Shown in pieces: positions 43,430 to 53,516 of a stretch of 64,000 nucleotides of DNA. The translations under genes were made by a program, and so were the position numbers. Where the stretch lies: the NCBI RefSeq assembly GCF_963678635.1, contig NC_087063.1:54079074-54143073 (forward strand). Direction: 5' to 3'. The notes under the pieces were generated by a model. It was not told where the DNA came from, did no database searches, and worked only from the letters and a program-made list of their open reading frames with translations. Source of the DNA: Symsagittifera roscoffensis. Its lineage: Eukaryota > Xenacoelomorpha > Acoela > Convolutidae. The first letter of the stretch is position 1, and the number at the start of each line of letters is the position of its first letter.

Positions 43430-44779
43430 ATGTTTAACTTCCAACATTCACAAATAACACAAGACGAATTTGATAAATTAGCCAAACAGCTAATAAAATA
43501 TTCATCAGTCTATGCAACATCCAAATTTGATGTTGGCAAAATCAGCTCATCACTACATCTCCCATTAAAACCTGACGCAGTTTTCAAAAAACAAAGAGCA
43601 AGTAAAGTACCAATTCATTTACACGATAAAGTGAACAGATTACTCGATATTTTAGAACAATACAAAATTATATCACCAGTAAACAAAGAAGAACTACCAA
43701 AAGGTAACACATTTATCATCCCTGTTATCATCCTAGTAAAAGGAGAATCATTAAAAATAGTTCTAGACGCTAGATATCTTAATTCACTAATAGACGAATC
43801 AAAATGCAACTGGCCTATTGAACCAATACAAGTTATTTTAACAAAAATAAACGGAAAATACTTTACAACCGCAGATATGAATAGTGCATATAATCAAATG
43901 CCACTAGATGAACAATCACGACGTTTAACACAATTTGTTGTTGGAAATCAGCAATATGAATTCAACCGCCTATTCTATGGAATATTCATAGGACCAGCAG
44001 CATTTTCAGCCTTTATGAGCAAAATTTTTAGACCACTAATACTCAGGAAAAACGCAATCACTTATTTAGACGATGTTTTTATGCAATCACAGACAAAAGA
44101 AGAAATGTTCAATGTTTTAGAACACTATCACAAAATACTTCAGAACGAAAATCTGAAGGCCGCCCCCGATAAATCACACTTCTTTTTAACACGAGTTAAA
44201 TTCTTAGGACATAATATAGAAAGAAAAACAATCACTCCATTAAAATCACGCATTGATGCTATTCAGAAGTTCCAATCACCAACAAACAAAAAGAAAATCC
44301 AAGAATTCCTTGGAATGTTAAACTTTTTAAGCAAATATGTCTATAAAATGCAATTATACCTAAGACCTTTCTATAATATACTTAGACAACAAAATAATTT
44401 TGAATGGAACACAGAACATCAAGCACGATTTGAAGAAATTAAAAAGCTCTGAACTGAACAAATTTCGAATACAATTCCAGATCCAAATCAACCATTCTAT
44501 GCAATGTGCGACGCTTCCAATTTTGGCATCGGCGCAGCATTATTACAATCACACAATGGTACAAACAAAATGAACCTTATATCAGCAAATTCTCGATTAT
44601 TCACTCAAGCAGAGCTACGACTCTCAACTCTAATGAGAGAATGTACAGCCATTATATATACACTAACAGAATATGAATTTCTGATACTTGGATCAAAACA
44701 TCCAACAGTTCTATTTACAGATCACAAACCAATCATTTTTCTCTACACAAAAATCCAATCCAAATCACCGAGTTTATAG
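43430..44779 (+). CDS. pol: Reverse transcriptase and start of RNase H, with nonsense codon
   Basis: The RT frame begins MFNFQHSQ at 43430 and is open upstream. Catalytic residues are Asp149 (TTADMNSAYNQMPLDE) and the pair in YLDDVF (residues 212-217). Thumb motif: TNKKKIQEFLGMLNFLSKY. TGA at 44450-44452 stops the frame after 340 codons. The same frame continues with RNase H (FYAMCDASNFGIGAALLQ, then RECTAIIYTLTEYEF and LFTDHKPI) to TAG at 44777. In the old copy the stop position is Leu, so the TGA is a point mutation or sequencing error. An intact product would copy the element's RNA into DNA in the cytoplasm. Confidence 0.9.
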
Positions 44780-45248
44780 ATTTCATTTAATTCTAATGAA
44801 ATTCCCAAACTTACATATAGTTTGGACAGCAGGAAAAAATCTCGCATTACCAGACACATTAAGTCGAAATACACCACCTGAATTACTTACACGTAAAACT
44901 ACAGTTGAAATACCCAAAAATTTAAAATTCTACCTTGCAGAAAATGAAACATCACCCCGACTAGAATGCAAATATGCAGTAAAAACTGACGTTGAACAAT
45001 CACAGATAAATAATCTACAACACTTTCCACTTTATTTAGATTGTCAAAATAACCACTACGAAGTTGATCTACTTGGAACATCAACTTTTAAACCAATTCC
45101 ATATTCACAATGGATAAAAAATAGCACCCAACAAAAAAGAGTCAAACAATACCCACATAAAAAAGACCTTTTTCCATTAATTGAAAAAGAAAATCTAACT
45201 GATAAAATAAATTTATCAGGACCACAAACAAACGATTCCAATTTATAA
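44750..45248 (+). CDS. pol: RNase H C-terminal part and linker, frameshifted
   Basis: Sense continues in another frame from about 44750 (STQKSNPNHRVYRF), with the conserved end IVWTAGKNLALPDTLSRN of gypsy RNase H, then a linker to integrase. A 1-nt change in the T- and A-rich stretch near 44740-44755 explains the shift. The frame ends at 45248, and a second shift near the T run at 45257-45261 returns to the integrase frame. It has no start of its own, so it is part of pol, not a gene. Confidence 0.8.
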
Positions 45249-45259
45249 ATTAAGTTTTT

Positions 45260-47089
45260 GACCTCCATGACCCACTTGATACAATTCCATTATCTAAATT
45301 AGAAATTGAAAACATTTTTCTCCCCCCAACAGATAAAATTACAATTAATACTTTGAAACAATATCAAAATCTTGACCCAGTAATTAGACAACTAAAATCA
45401 TGGCACAAATATAAAACCAAACCCGTCAAGGCAGATACAACTATTTTAGGAAATAAAACACTCCTCCGATATTTTCGAAAATTTAATAATACAACAATTA
45501 ACGAAAACACAGACCTTCTAGAATACCAATTAAATGAATCTACAGTTCCCTGTCTCCCTCTAAGTATGATTCTTATAGCTTTTAATATTTCACATATACA
45601 AAACATTAAAGGACACTCTGGATCAGAGAAAACATATTCAAATTTCATACAAAACTTTTATTTTCCAAATGCACCAATTTGGATAAAAGTACTATGCAAT
45701 GATTGTATAGTATGTCAGCTAAATAAACCTTATCCAAATCAAAAACAAATAGCTCAAAAACAAGATTTTAAAGGACAAAGTTTGTACTTTAACCACCGTA
45801 TTTCATTTGATACAAAAGGACCAATTTCACCCTCATCCGAAGGAAACTCCTACATTATGGTAATTGTTGACGCATTTACACATTATGTAGCACTTAACCC
45901 AGTACCACATTGTAACGCTTATTACGCTTACACAACACTTTATGAACACTGGATAGCTAAATTCGGACTACCAGAAATTTTAGTTACAGACAACGGTACG
46001 GAATTCATAAATAATGAAATCATCACACTATGTCATTTATATAACATCAAACACAAACCACGTACATCTCACGCACCTTGGACAAACGGCTTAGTCGAAG
46101 GTATGAACCGTTCACTACAAGAATATCTTAGATGTATCATCAATGGAAATGATACAAGATACACCGAATGGTCAGCAGATGTAAAACTACTTCCCTTAGC
46201 ATATAATTCACAAATCACGACAACTTTAGGAATGTCACCATATGAAATGGTTTTTAATCAAAAGCCACGCAAACCGATTTTGTTTACAGCAAACTCTCAT
46301 AAAAATGCACAAAGTTATTGTCAACCGAATAAAGACTCAATTTGTTATAACCTACCTTTACACACACACGATGAAGATCATTTTCATCACCCACAAATTC
46401 TTAAATTAGCCTCCGGTACACACACCGAATGGATTTTAAACAGAGATAAAAAACACAATGAAATTTACCAAAAAGTAACAAAAAAGTTGCTACAAAGGCA
46501 AAACATTAATGAACAAATAAATTCACGCTTTACACCAGCCTCCGATTTAAAAATTGGAACATTTGTTTTAATACCCAATTTTAACACTCAAAAAGGAATT
46601 TCTAAAAAATTACAACCCCTTCGTAAAGGACCATACCAAATAATTGCCAAACCCACTGATGTTACATATAAAATCACCGACTCAGAACAAAAAGAAATTG
46701 TTCAACATCGAAACAACCTATTACCTTATTACCCAAAAGAATACGCACTACGCGAACTAACTCAATTATATTCTTTCACAGGTTTAAAAGTTATTCACAA
46801 TAACCCACATACGGAAAATAAAACAAAGGAACAACATGACATTCACCTCGAAAACCAAAATAAAAAATCAACTACAACGAAAAACAATACAAAAAAGCTA
46901 GATCAAAATACACCTCAAAAAGAAAGAAAAAATAGAAAAATGACAGAAAAAATAATACCCCAAGAACAAATTGACAAATCAGAACATAGAGAATCATCAC
47001 GACTTAGACATCAACCACGAAAAAACTATAAAACATTCATCCCACAATCTAAAATATTAAAGAAAGTCGAATTTCAAAAACAGCTTTAA
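45260..47089 (+). CDS. pol: Integrase
   Basis: Open from about 45260 in the integrase frame (first ATG 45353, 578 codons from there). Zinc-binding domain: His81 and His88 (HIQNIKGH) with Cys105/Cys108/Cys111 (CNDCIVC). Catalytic triad: Asp143 (SFDTKG), Asp203 (VTDNGTEF), Glu239 (GLVEG), with 35 residues between the last two, i.e. DD35E. A C-terminal GPY-type motif (LRKGPYQII) and a ~130-residue Lys/Gln/Asn-rich tail follow. It inserts element DNA into chromosomes with a 4-bp stagger, which fits the observed CAAA and CTTG duplications. This domain itself has no lesion. Confidence 0.93.
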   Translation, partial: DLHDPLDTIPLSKLEIENIFLPPTDKITINTLKQYQNLDPVIRQLKSWHKYKTKPVKADTTILGNKTLLRYFRKFNNTTINENTDLLEYQLNESTVPCLPLSMILIAFNISHIQNIKGHSGSEKTYSNFIQNFYFPNAPIWIKVLCNDCIVCQLNKPYPNQKQIAQKQDFKGQSLYFNHRISFDTKGPISPSSEGNSYIMVIVDAFTHYVALNPVPHCNAYYAYTTLYEHWIAKFGLPEILVTDNGTEFINNEIITLCHLYNIKHKPRTSHAPWTNGLVEGMNRSLQEYLRCIINGNDTRYTEWSADVKLLPLAYNSQITTTLGMSPYEMVFNQKPRKPILFTANSHKNAQSYCQPNKDSICYNLPLHTHDEDHFHHPQILKLASGTHTEWILNRDKKHNEIYQKVTKKLLQRQNINEQINSRFTPASDLKIGTFVLIPNFNTQKGISKKLQPLRKGPYQIIAKPTDVTYKITDSEQKEIVQHRNNLLPYYPKEYALRELTQLYSFTGLKVIHNNPHTENKTKEQHDIHLENQNKKSTTTKNNTKKLDQNTPQKERKNRKMTEKIIPQEQIDKSEHRESSRLRHQPRKNYKTFIPQSKILKKVEFQKQL

Positions 47090-47785
47090 TTTTATATTTA
47101 ATAATTTTTGCACCTCTGAAATATTTTGAACTTTCATTTTTTCAAGATAACATGCTGACAAACACGCAGCGATTCTAGTTCATAATTAGCCAATAGGATT
47201 CATCCAATCCGTCACACAGATCAACTAGACGAACGATATAAAACTCCAGGCATATCTCTAACTATAACTTTGCGACCTCCAGGTCAAAAATAAGCAAACC
47301 ACTCCAACTTGACAACTAAAATAAATATACCCATAATATCATAATCCTCCCTTATCTAATAACCCAAAGATCAACAATATTTCCCCAACTCAGACCTCAA
47401 ATATCCCCAAAACAAATATGTTAAATTAGCCTAAACTAAAAGAACGACCATTTTGATTAGCCTAAAGTATAAAAATCTCAAAAATACACATGATCATTTG
47501 ACAAATAAAAATAAAGCAAAAGAAGACCTCCCGATCACCATAAAATTTGCCCCCAACAATTTTTCACAAAACTCAACCCACTTGTCAAAAAACCAATAAA
47601 TAATTCGACCACACTTGAAAATTGCCTCAAACAACAAAAAATATTGATACCTTTGAATCTTTTGTAAAAATTTTAATCATTTTTTGCAATATTTTTTTAA
47701 TTTTCTACTCCATATTTGAACTATACCTCCAGCTTTCAAAAGCTATTGACTATATCCACAGGTACGATTCACAAAACTTATCTAA
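47090..47785 (+). other. Spacer between integrase and ORF-B
   Basis: No ATG-started gene. Carries a GGTCAAAAATAAGCAAA block and the sequence CACAG|GTACGA (AG at 47760) that recur in the old copies, where the second reads CCTCAG|GTACGA. The latter is a possible splice acceptor for mRNAs of the downstream genes. Confidence 0.5.
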
Positions 47786-47974
47786 ATCATACGAACCATT
47801 TTTAGTAGAACAGATATTTTCTTACTATTTGTAATTTTTATAACATTTCTATCATCCCTCATCTTGACAATATGCAAATGTATAAAGAAAGCAATCATCA
47901 CATTCGCCCTAGCCACAATCCTCCTAATTCTTTTTCTAGAAGAATACTATAATAAACATAAATTTTTCCACTAA
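47786..47974 (+). CDS. Small membrane-segment ORF before ORF-B
   Basis: A 62-codon open frame without ATG. Two hydrophobic stretches (FLLFVIFITFLSSLILTI and IITFALATILLILF) are separated by CKCIKK, and it ends EEYYNKHKFFH at TAA 47972. Homologous segments in the old element (near 15250, 18690 and 23270) keep FALATILLI-type helices, and at 23.3 kb also the EEYY..HKF end and the TAA. It needs a start from splicing. Two helices around a short basic loop suggest a small hairpin membrane protein, but function is unknown. Confidence 0.45.
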   Translation: MIRTIFSRTDIFLLFVIFITFLSSLILTICKCIKKAIITFALATILLILFLEEYYNKHKFFH

Positions 47975-49114
47975 AAGGTAAATAAAAAACCATCAAAAAT
48001 TGCTACCCAACAATCACACAGTCAGTCTTCACCGACATCATCCCAAGATAACCCAACACCACTTTCAACTACCCAAAACCCCCAAACATCTACACGAATT
48101 TCCTTTCAAGATAACCCATATACCTTTGAAGAACGACACGCTCGCTTATCAGTACCACTAGAACCAATTCAACGACAAGCACCTCTAAGTGAACCAACAT
48201 ATAACTTATACCCAAAATTACCACAAGAATTAAGTAGAATACGAAATCCTAGTCAAAACCAAAATACAGTGGAAATAAATAGACAAATTATACATCCTCG
48301 AAGAAACAGAAATTTTCAAACTCCCCGAGTTCATTTTGATATACCCCAATCACCATCACAAAACACTCCAGAAAACCCCATCGGTATATTACCAGAAACC
48401 CCTACGCTTCTTTCACAACGTAGCACCTCAAGCCTACCATCAGATTACTTAGGTTCAACACCAACATCTGAACAAATACGTGAAAATCCCTTTAACCCTA
48501 CAAACCAAACATCACGACTACCATATTGGACAACACATTCATTCACACAAGGTGAACCAAATTTAATCAATGATCCAATAGATATTTCTACGGATACAAC
48601 AACATCCTCATCACTACCAGAAACATTATCATTACCATCAACACCCTCAATCAGCCAGATTTCACTAACACCTTTTAACTTCAATTTCCCAAATAACCTC
48701 GACGCTAGATATCGAGAACAATCATCAACAAATATTCCTTTAAGACTAGACTGGAATACATTTACAGCACCTCCACCATTATTTGGACAACACCCAGAAA
48801 GTAACCGACTTCACAACTGGGCACTAAATAGATTACAGTATAGACAAGACATCCACGAAGACATTCGTGATCATAACATCCAAATACTCCAACAAAATAG
48901 TCTACAATTAAAATTTGAAATCACGGTTAAATTAAACAACATTACTCAACATCCCTATCCATTAAACCCATTAAAAATAACAGCTCAATCCCTACCACCA
49001 CCATTTATAACAACTGAAGTAATATACAAATACGACAGATATACCAAAAAGACAATTGGTTACATCACATTTTATAACCCATACTCAGGATTATCATACA
49101 CATGTATATTCTAA
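47975..49114 (+). CDS. ORF-B, Met-less Ser/Pro/Thr-rich accessory frame
   Basis: 380 sense codons without a single ATG in frame, ending 13 nt inside env. Residues ~1-230 are Ser/Pro/Thr/Asn-rich with patches that recur in the old copy (STRISFQDNPYTFEERHARL, RQIIHPRRNR, PRVHFDIP). The last ~120 residues look folded (LRLDWNTFTAPPPLF, HNWALNRLQYRQDIHEDIRD, then YITFYNPYSGLSYTCIF). It lies directly downstream of, and in frame with, the small membrane ORF, separated by TAA. Expression must use splicing, frameshifting, readthrough or a non-AUG start. Three old copies confirm it as a real element gene. Family unknown. Confidence 0.62.
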   Translation, partial: KVNKKPSKIATQQSHSQSSPTSSQDNPTPLSTTQNPQTSTRISFQDNPYTFEERHARLSVPLEPIQRQAPLSEPTYNLYPKLPQELSRIRNPSQNQNTVEINRQIIHPRRNRNFQTPRVHFDIPQSPSQNTPENPIGILPETPTLLSQRSTSSLPSDYLGSTPTSEQIRENPFNPTNQTSRLPYWTTHSFTQGEPNLINDPIDISTDTTTSSSLPETLSLPSTPSISQISLTPFNFNFPNNLDARYREQSSTNIPLRLDWNTFTAPPPLFGQHPESNRLHNWALNRLQYRQDIHEDIRDHNIQILQQNSLQLKFEITVKLNNITQHPYPLNPLKITAQSLPPPFITTEVIYKYDRYTKKTIGYITFYNPYSGLSYTCIF

Positions 49115-51720
49115 AAATATTAATTTTTCTTCAACTCGTTTTTCTAGTTACCTCCAATCAAAACATAAACCCTTCCCCCCGCACAGGACCCCAAGATTTA
49201 TTAGTAACACATTACGATTGTGAAGAAAACGAACAAAAAACACTACACAAATATGCAATAAATCAAGTATCACAATGCGAAACAGAACCACAAGCCATAG
49301 AAACAACAAATGTAATAGCGACACTCTATTCAAAAGCCCGAGCAACAACAGTTAAAGGATATAAATTTACAGCAACATTTTCTGAAAAGAAAGTACATTG
49401 TTCACAAGTCTCTAATGGAAATAAAAACCGACTTGACCACGAATCATTCTACCAGAGTAATATAGAACGACTTTTACATCTCAATCCCGAAGATTGTAAA
49501 AACGAGTTACTCAGTCTAAATATCACAAGAAATGAAAACACAGATAGAAAGTTAGTATATTTCCAAGTTTTTTCAGATTCTGTACATCAAGCAGAACTTG
49601 AAAGATATCAAGGACATATAAAATTAGATGAAAAATACCCATACAACGGCGCACACGGAAGATTAACTTATGACATACACGATAAACACTGGATACCACA
49701 TATTGGTATAAATAACCCATCAAACTGCAAAGCAGACACAAAAAATAAAGGATATCAACAAATAATGTTTTTCGATTGGAAAATACAACTCGAAAAAATA
49801 CAACTTACACGCGATTTATCAGACAACACAATGATCTATCAAGGAATAAGATTACCTTGTAAAAACGATCAAGGCTATTGTGACCCTACAACACGAACAC
49901 AAGCAACAATTGTTTGGTTCCCCGAAGACACATGTACAACATTTCAAGTAGCAAAAATACACGCACGTATGATAAAATTCCACGAAAAATATTTTATACA
50001 ATCAATTCCATATGAACAAGTAAACCCATCACGAAAACAAAGTTCTAATTTTAGAAACATACAAAATATAGAAAATAAATTGACACGTTTTCAAATATAC
50101 CAAGAAACAGAACTTGCATGTAAATACAGAAACCCACTTCACAAAACACAATACTCCGAAATACTAGTTGGATACGAAAAAGGATTCGACATGACCACTG
50201 GAAAAGTAAAAATCGACCCATACGCCACAAGTCATCCTATAAACGAAAGAACATCATATATACCAGTTAATTTTCAAAAAAGTAAAGGTCAACCTGGTGG
50301 ACATCTAAAACCCCATGACACTAGAAGCACACGTTTACAAGAACTATCACTAATGAATAGTACATATTTCGGTAATATCCACTATGATATTCACCTAGAT
50401 ATGAAATTAGACTACACAATTAGCCGCATTTTTCAAGAAATGTCACTCTCCGAATTAGAAACACTTCACCAACTATGCGAATTAGAAAGAACACAAATCC
50501 TACAATCACTTGCACTAGCAGTATTAAAAATACCCTACGCAGGATATTTACTATCACGAAATAGATCAAATTTTTTACACTATGAAGGAAACATTTTATG
50601 GTTTTATACCTGTACCAAAAAAGTATCACCACTATATGTTTTTGAAGATAAACGATGCTATAAAAGAATCCCTATCTTTTATAAGAATAAAGTACATTTC
50701 GTTGACACACTTTCAAGACGAACCTATTTCTGGGATACCGCAGTCCCATGTGGATCAGAAAACAGCCACAATGTAGTACAACTGAACCCTGATGAAGATA
50801 AATATTACCTTCTTACCCCATATCCCACATTAATGCAATCACTCAAAAAATTTTCACCTGAAAGCTTTAGAGCTATTGTTCGAAACCCAAATATTGACCT
50901 ACAATTAATTGGAATATATTCAAAATCCGATATACAACATCACATTAGAACACAGCAATTCCAAGAATTATTAACACAAATGGACACTATACAAAGACAA
51001 TCAATTGACCAAAACTTACGCAAACTTGCCGAAACAGCAGGATTTGCAGATATTTATACACAAGATTATAGCGGATATTTTAAAGACATTAAAGACTATA
51101 TATATCTCAACGGTGAAAAATACCGACCACAAGATATCTCACCTATAAACATTTTTAGCTTTGTTACACTCAAAAATGAAATTCTTGATTTTCTAGGATG
51201 GCCCTATTACATCTTAGAAAAATTAACTATTTTATACGCAATGTTTAACTTTATAGGATTTCTTTTCTCACTCTTAAAAGGAATCTATAATACATGCGCT
51301 ATACACACACAAGTAAATAGACAAGCAAGTGTAGCACGCATCCTATTTGCAGGATTTTTTGGAATTTTTTCATCATCAATAAACAAAATTCTTTTAGACG
51401 CACAAATAAAAGAATACAACACAAAAATAGCAACAAGACAGAACACATATGATGAAGAACATAACAATGTAGACATTACGCCTACAGCACCACAGTTACC
51501 ACCCCTACCACATAACCATCCATTATCACTAGTCCCACGAAATTTTCGAAATTTAGCAATAACACATAATCCAAATTTCAGACCAACCATATCACAAAGC
51601 CCCATTCAACATATAGTAACACACAATTCACTAGATGAAAACACATATGAACAAATTATAGAACAACCACATACCACCGCTTTTCAGTCTCAAAATAATA
51701 ATTTTTTTAGCCCACGATGA
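49102..51720 (+). CDS. env: Env-like membrane glycoprotein, possibly chuvirus-type
   Basis: 872 codons from ATG, overlapping ORF-B by 13 nt and ORF-C by 4 nt (ATGA). Residues 1-18 are a signal peptide (MYILKILIFLQLVFLVTS). The ectodomain (~19-695) has about 15 Cys and several N-glycosylation sites. A helical block at ~448-480 is followed by AGYLLSRNRSNFLHYEGN and WFYTC (480-504), an arrangement I associate with chuvirus-like glycoproteins captured by invertebrate LTR elements. Hydrophobic segments at ~700-728 and ~743-763 anchor it, and the ~110-residue tail ends at 872. It would mediate binding and fusion of enveloped particles. Intact here, fragmented in the old copy. The glycoprotein call is firm, the chuvirus link is tentative. 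Confidence 0.75.
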   Translation: MYILKILIFLQLVFLVTSNQNINPSPRTGPQDLLVTHYDCEENEQKTLHKYAINQVSQCETEPQAIETTNVIATLYSKARATTVKGYKFTATFSEKKVHCSQVSNGNKNRLDHESFYQSNIERLLHLNPEDCKNELLSLNITRNENTDRKLVYFQVFSDSVHQAELERYQGHIKLDEKYPYNGAHGRLTYDIHDKHWIPHIGINNPSNCKADTKNKGYQQIMFFDWKIQLEKIQLTRDLSDNTMIYQGIRLPCKNDQGYCDPTTRTQATIVWFPEDTCTTFQVAKIHARMIKFHEKYFIQSIPYEQVNPSRKQSSNFRNIQNIENKLTRFQIYQETELACKYRNPLHKTQYSEILVGYEKGFDMTTGKVKIDPYATSHPINERTSYIPVNFQKSKGQPGGHLKPHDTRSTRLQELSLMNSTYFGNIHYDIHLDMKLDYTISRIFQEMSLSELETLHQLCELERTQILQSLALAVLKIPYAGYLLSRNRSNFLHYEGNILWFYTCTKKVSPLYVFEDKRCYKRIPIFYKNKVHFVDTLSRRTYFWDTAVPCGSENSHNVVQLNPDEDKYYLLTPYPTLMQSLKKFSPESFRAIVRNPNIDLQLIGIYSKSDIQHHIRTQQFQELLTQMDTIQRQSIDQNLRKLAETAGFADIYTQDYSGYFKDIKDYIYLNGEKYRPQDISPINIFSFVTLKNEILDFLGWPYYILEKLTILYAMFNFIGFLFSLLKGIYNTCAIHTQVNRQASVARILFAGFFGIFSSSINKILLDAQIKEYNTKIATRQNTYDEEHNNVDITPTAPQLPPLPHNHPLSLVPRNFRNLAITHNPNFRPTISQSPIQHIVTHNSLDENTYEQIIEQPHTTAFQSQNNNFFSPR

Positions 51721-53516
51721 GCCGACAACTTGGATCCCTACACCGCTCAAATTCCCACCCAACCAACCTCAACACTCCAATTACAATCATTCCACTTTTT
51801 GCTTTCCCACCACCCGATTTCCCAACCAATAATATAACATCAGGCATGAATTCAGACACTAATTCACATATCTCAGTTTTATACTCCATCTCACAACTTA
51901 ATAACCCAGATATTGAAACCCCTGATGAATTTGCAGACTCTGAACCATCCCCATCCAATAATTTTCAAACCAATCCCTCAGTTTTTTCGAAACCCCGTTT
52001 TCAACCAATCCCACCAAATAACCCACTCCCATCCATTTCTACACCCTCCTATGCTTCACAAGTTACCCCAACCAACTCTTCACTTCATTCAGACCGATCA
52101 TCTAATTCTCCAGACACCCCCCAAGAACTAGATAATTTTATCACCTTACAACAACAACCCTTCCACCTTGACACCTCAACCATAAACCAGATTTCATCAA
52201 CCATAGAATCATCAAACCCACCTACCCCTACACCCTCTTCAGCTTATACCGCATCATTAGCACCATCATCCACATCCACCGAATCATCAATTAGCACTAA
52301 TAGAGCTTACCGCACTTTCAAAAGAAAATTCCCAAACCATCCATTTCCAACAAAACCAGGAACAGCCCGTGAATATATTAATCACCCAAATCATACTAAC
52401 ACGAAAGAATTTTTAGCAATCACCTTACCTTCATTTCCACAGTATACCTTGAACACCCCTAACGACACTAACAACACACGCAGTTTTGTAGATGAACACG
52501 TTTTAATGCCTACACTTCAATGGACCTCATATTATCATTTTACTAACCCCCTTTGCCTACCTTTATCGAATACTCACATCGATATAGAAAGAAATCAAAA
52601 TATGCTATATCGACTCACTACACCACTAACACATAGACAATTTACTTACATAGGATATAAAAAGTCACTAAAAACATACACTGCACCCCGAGCTAACGAA
52701 TATACGCTAGAATATTACGATCATAACATCATCCGAGCTAACCAAGACCAATTTTTAGATGATGATCGCTTCGCTAACCCACAAATCACAGAAAAATTTT
52801 TCATCAAAACACCATATGTTTTTACACTCAATATCTTTGATCGCAAATTCGACCACATCATTTCTGAAGCACTAACCGACACACAAGCTTACGAAAGTTT
52901 TAAAGAAAGATTTCAATTATTTTCACTAACCTTTCATTTCCTTGCACCACATGAACGAGATTTGCACTGCTCACACGACATTATGTTACGCACTAAACAA
53001 ACCCACACATATACACATTACCGCTTCATACAAAATCACTTTGACCTACACACTCCATCAAGACAACCACACCATCGTTTTCAATTTATTAACTCTAAAT
53101 ACACATCACCATTTTTTCTTAACTTCACATATTGCATCAAAGATACTAACCTTCACGGTATTCTTCGCAATTTTGACCCTATAACCCAAATGTATATTTT
53201 TTGTCCCATCACAAAGACCTTCAACGCAGAAGAATCCAGACCCTTCCTTATCCCACATGAATTTGTTCAACCTATAGAAATCCCCATATTAGAATTCATC
53301 CACAACACTAAATATAACCACAAATTATATAATCTCATCCAAAACACACCTTATGAGTTTGCAGTTGGCACTGAAGAACTAAAAACCATTAAAGCACTTC
53401 AATTGCTTTGGCCACTGCTTCAAACTAAAAACATCATTCGCATACTAGCAAAATTACTAACAAATTCCGACATAATCCACGACATCTTCCCCCACGGTTT
53501 TTTCCCCGACGACTAA
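51717..53516 (+). CDS. ORF-C, accessory protein downstream of env
   Basis: 599 codons, with ATG overlapping the env TGA as ATGA. Residues 1-195 are Pro/Ser/Thr/Asn-rich and probably disordered. A basic motif RAYRTFKRKFPN lies at ~196-207. The remaining ~390 residues are dense in Tyr, Phe, His and Leu and look folded (TNLHGILRNFDPITQMYIFC, EIPILEFIHN). No signal peptide or membrane helix, so it is probably cytoplasmic or nuclear. The old copy retains matching segments at 8690-8870 and 9252-9551. Its place after env is like regulatory genes of complex retroviruses, but no homology to them is visible. Coupled termination-reinitiation or a spliced mRNA could express it. Confidence 0.75.
   Translation: MSRQLGSLHRSNSHPTNLNTPITIIPLFAFPPPDFPTNNITSGMNSDTNSHISVLYSISQLNNPDIETPDEFADSEPSPSNNFQTNPSVFSKPRFQPIPPNNPLPSISTPSYASQVTPTNSSLHSDRSSNSPDTPQELDNFITLQQQPFHLDTSTINQISSTIESSNPPTPTPSSAYTASLAPSSTSTESSISTNRAYRTFKRKFPNHPFPTKPGTAREYINHPNHTNTKEFLAITLPSFPQYTLNTPNDTNNTRSFVDEHVLMPTLQWTSYYHFTNPLCLPLSNTHIDIERNQNMLYRLTTPLTHRQFTYIGYKKSLKTYTAPRANEYTLEYYDHNIIRANQDQFLDDDRFANPQITEKFFIKTPYVFTLNIFDRKFDHIISEALTDTQAYESFKERFQLFSLTFHFLAPHERDLHCSHDIMLRTKQTHTYTHYRFIQNHFDLHTPSRQPHHRFQFINSKYTSPFFLNFTYCIKDTNLHGILRNFDPITQMYIFCPITKTFNAEESRPFLIPHEFVQPIEIPILEFIHNTKYNHKLYNLIQNTPYEFAVGTEELKTIKALQLLWPLLQTKNIIRILAKLLTNSDIIHDIFPHGFFPDD

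Noticed and set aside
43415-43432. AAATTTTTAAC as a -1 ribosomal frameshift site before RT
   Set aside because: The protease frame already ends at 43394, upstream of the candidate, so a shift here could not join it to RT.
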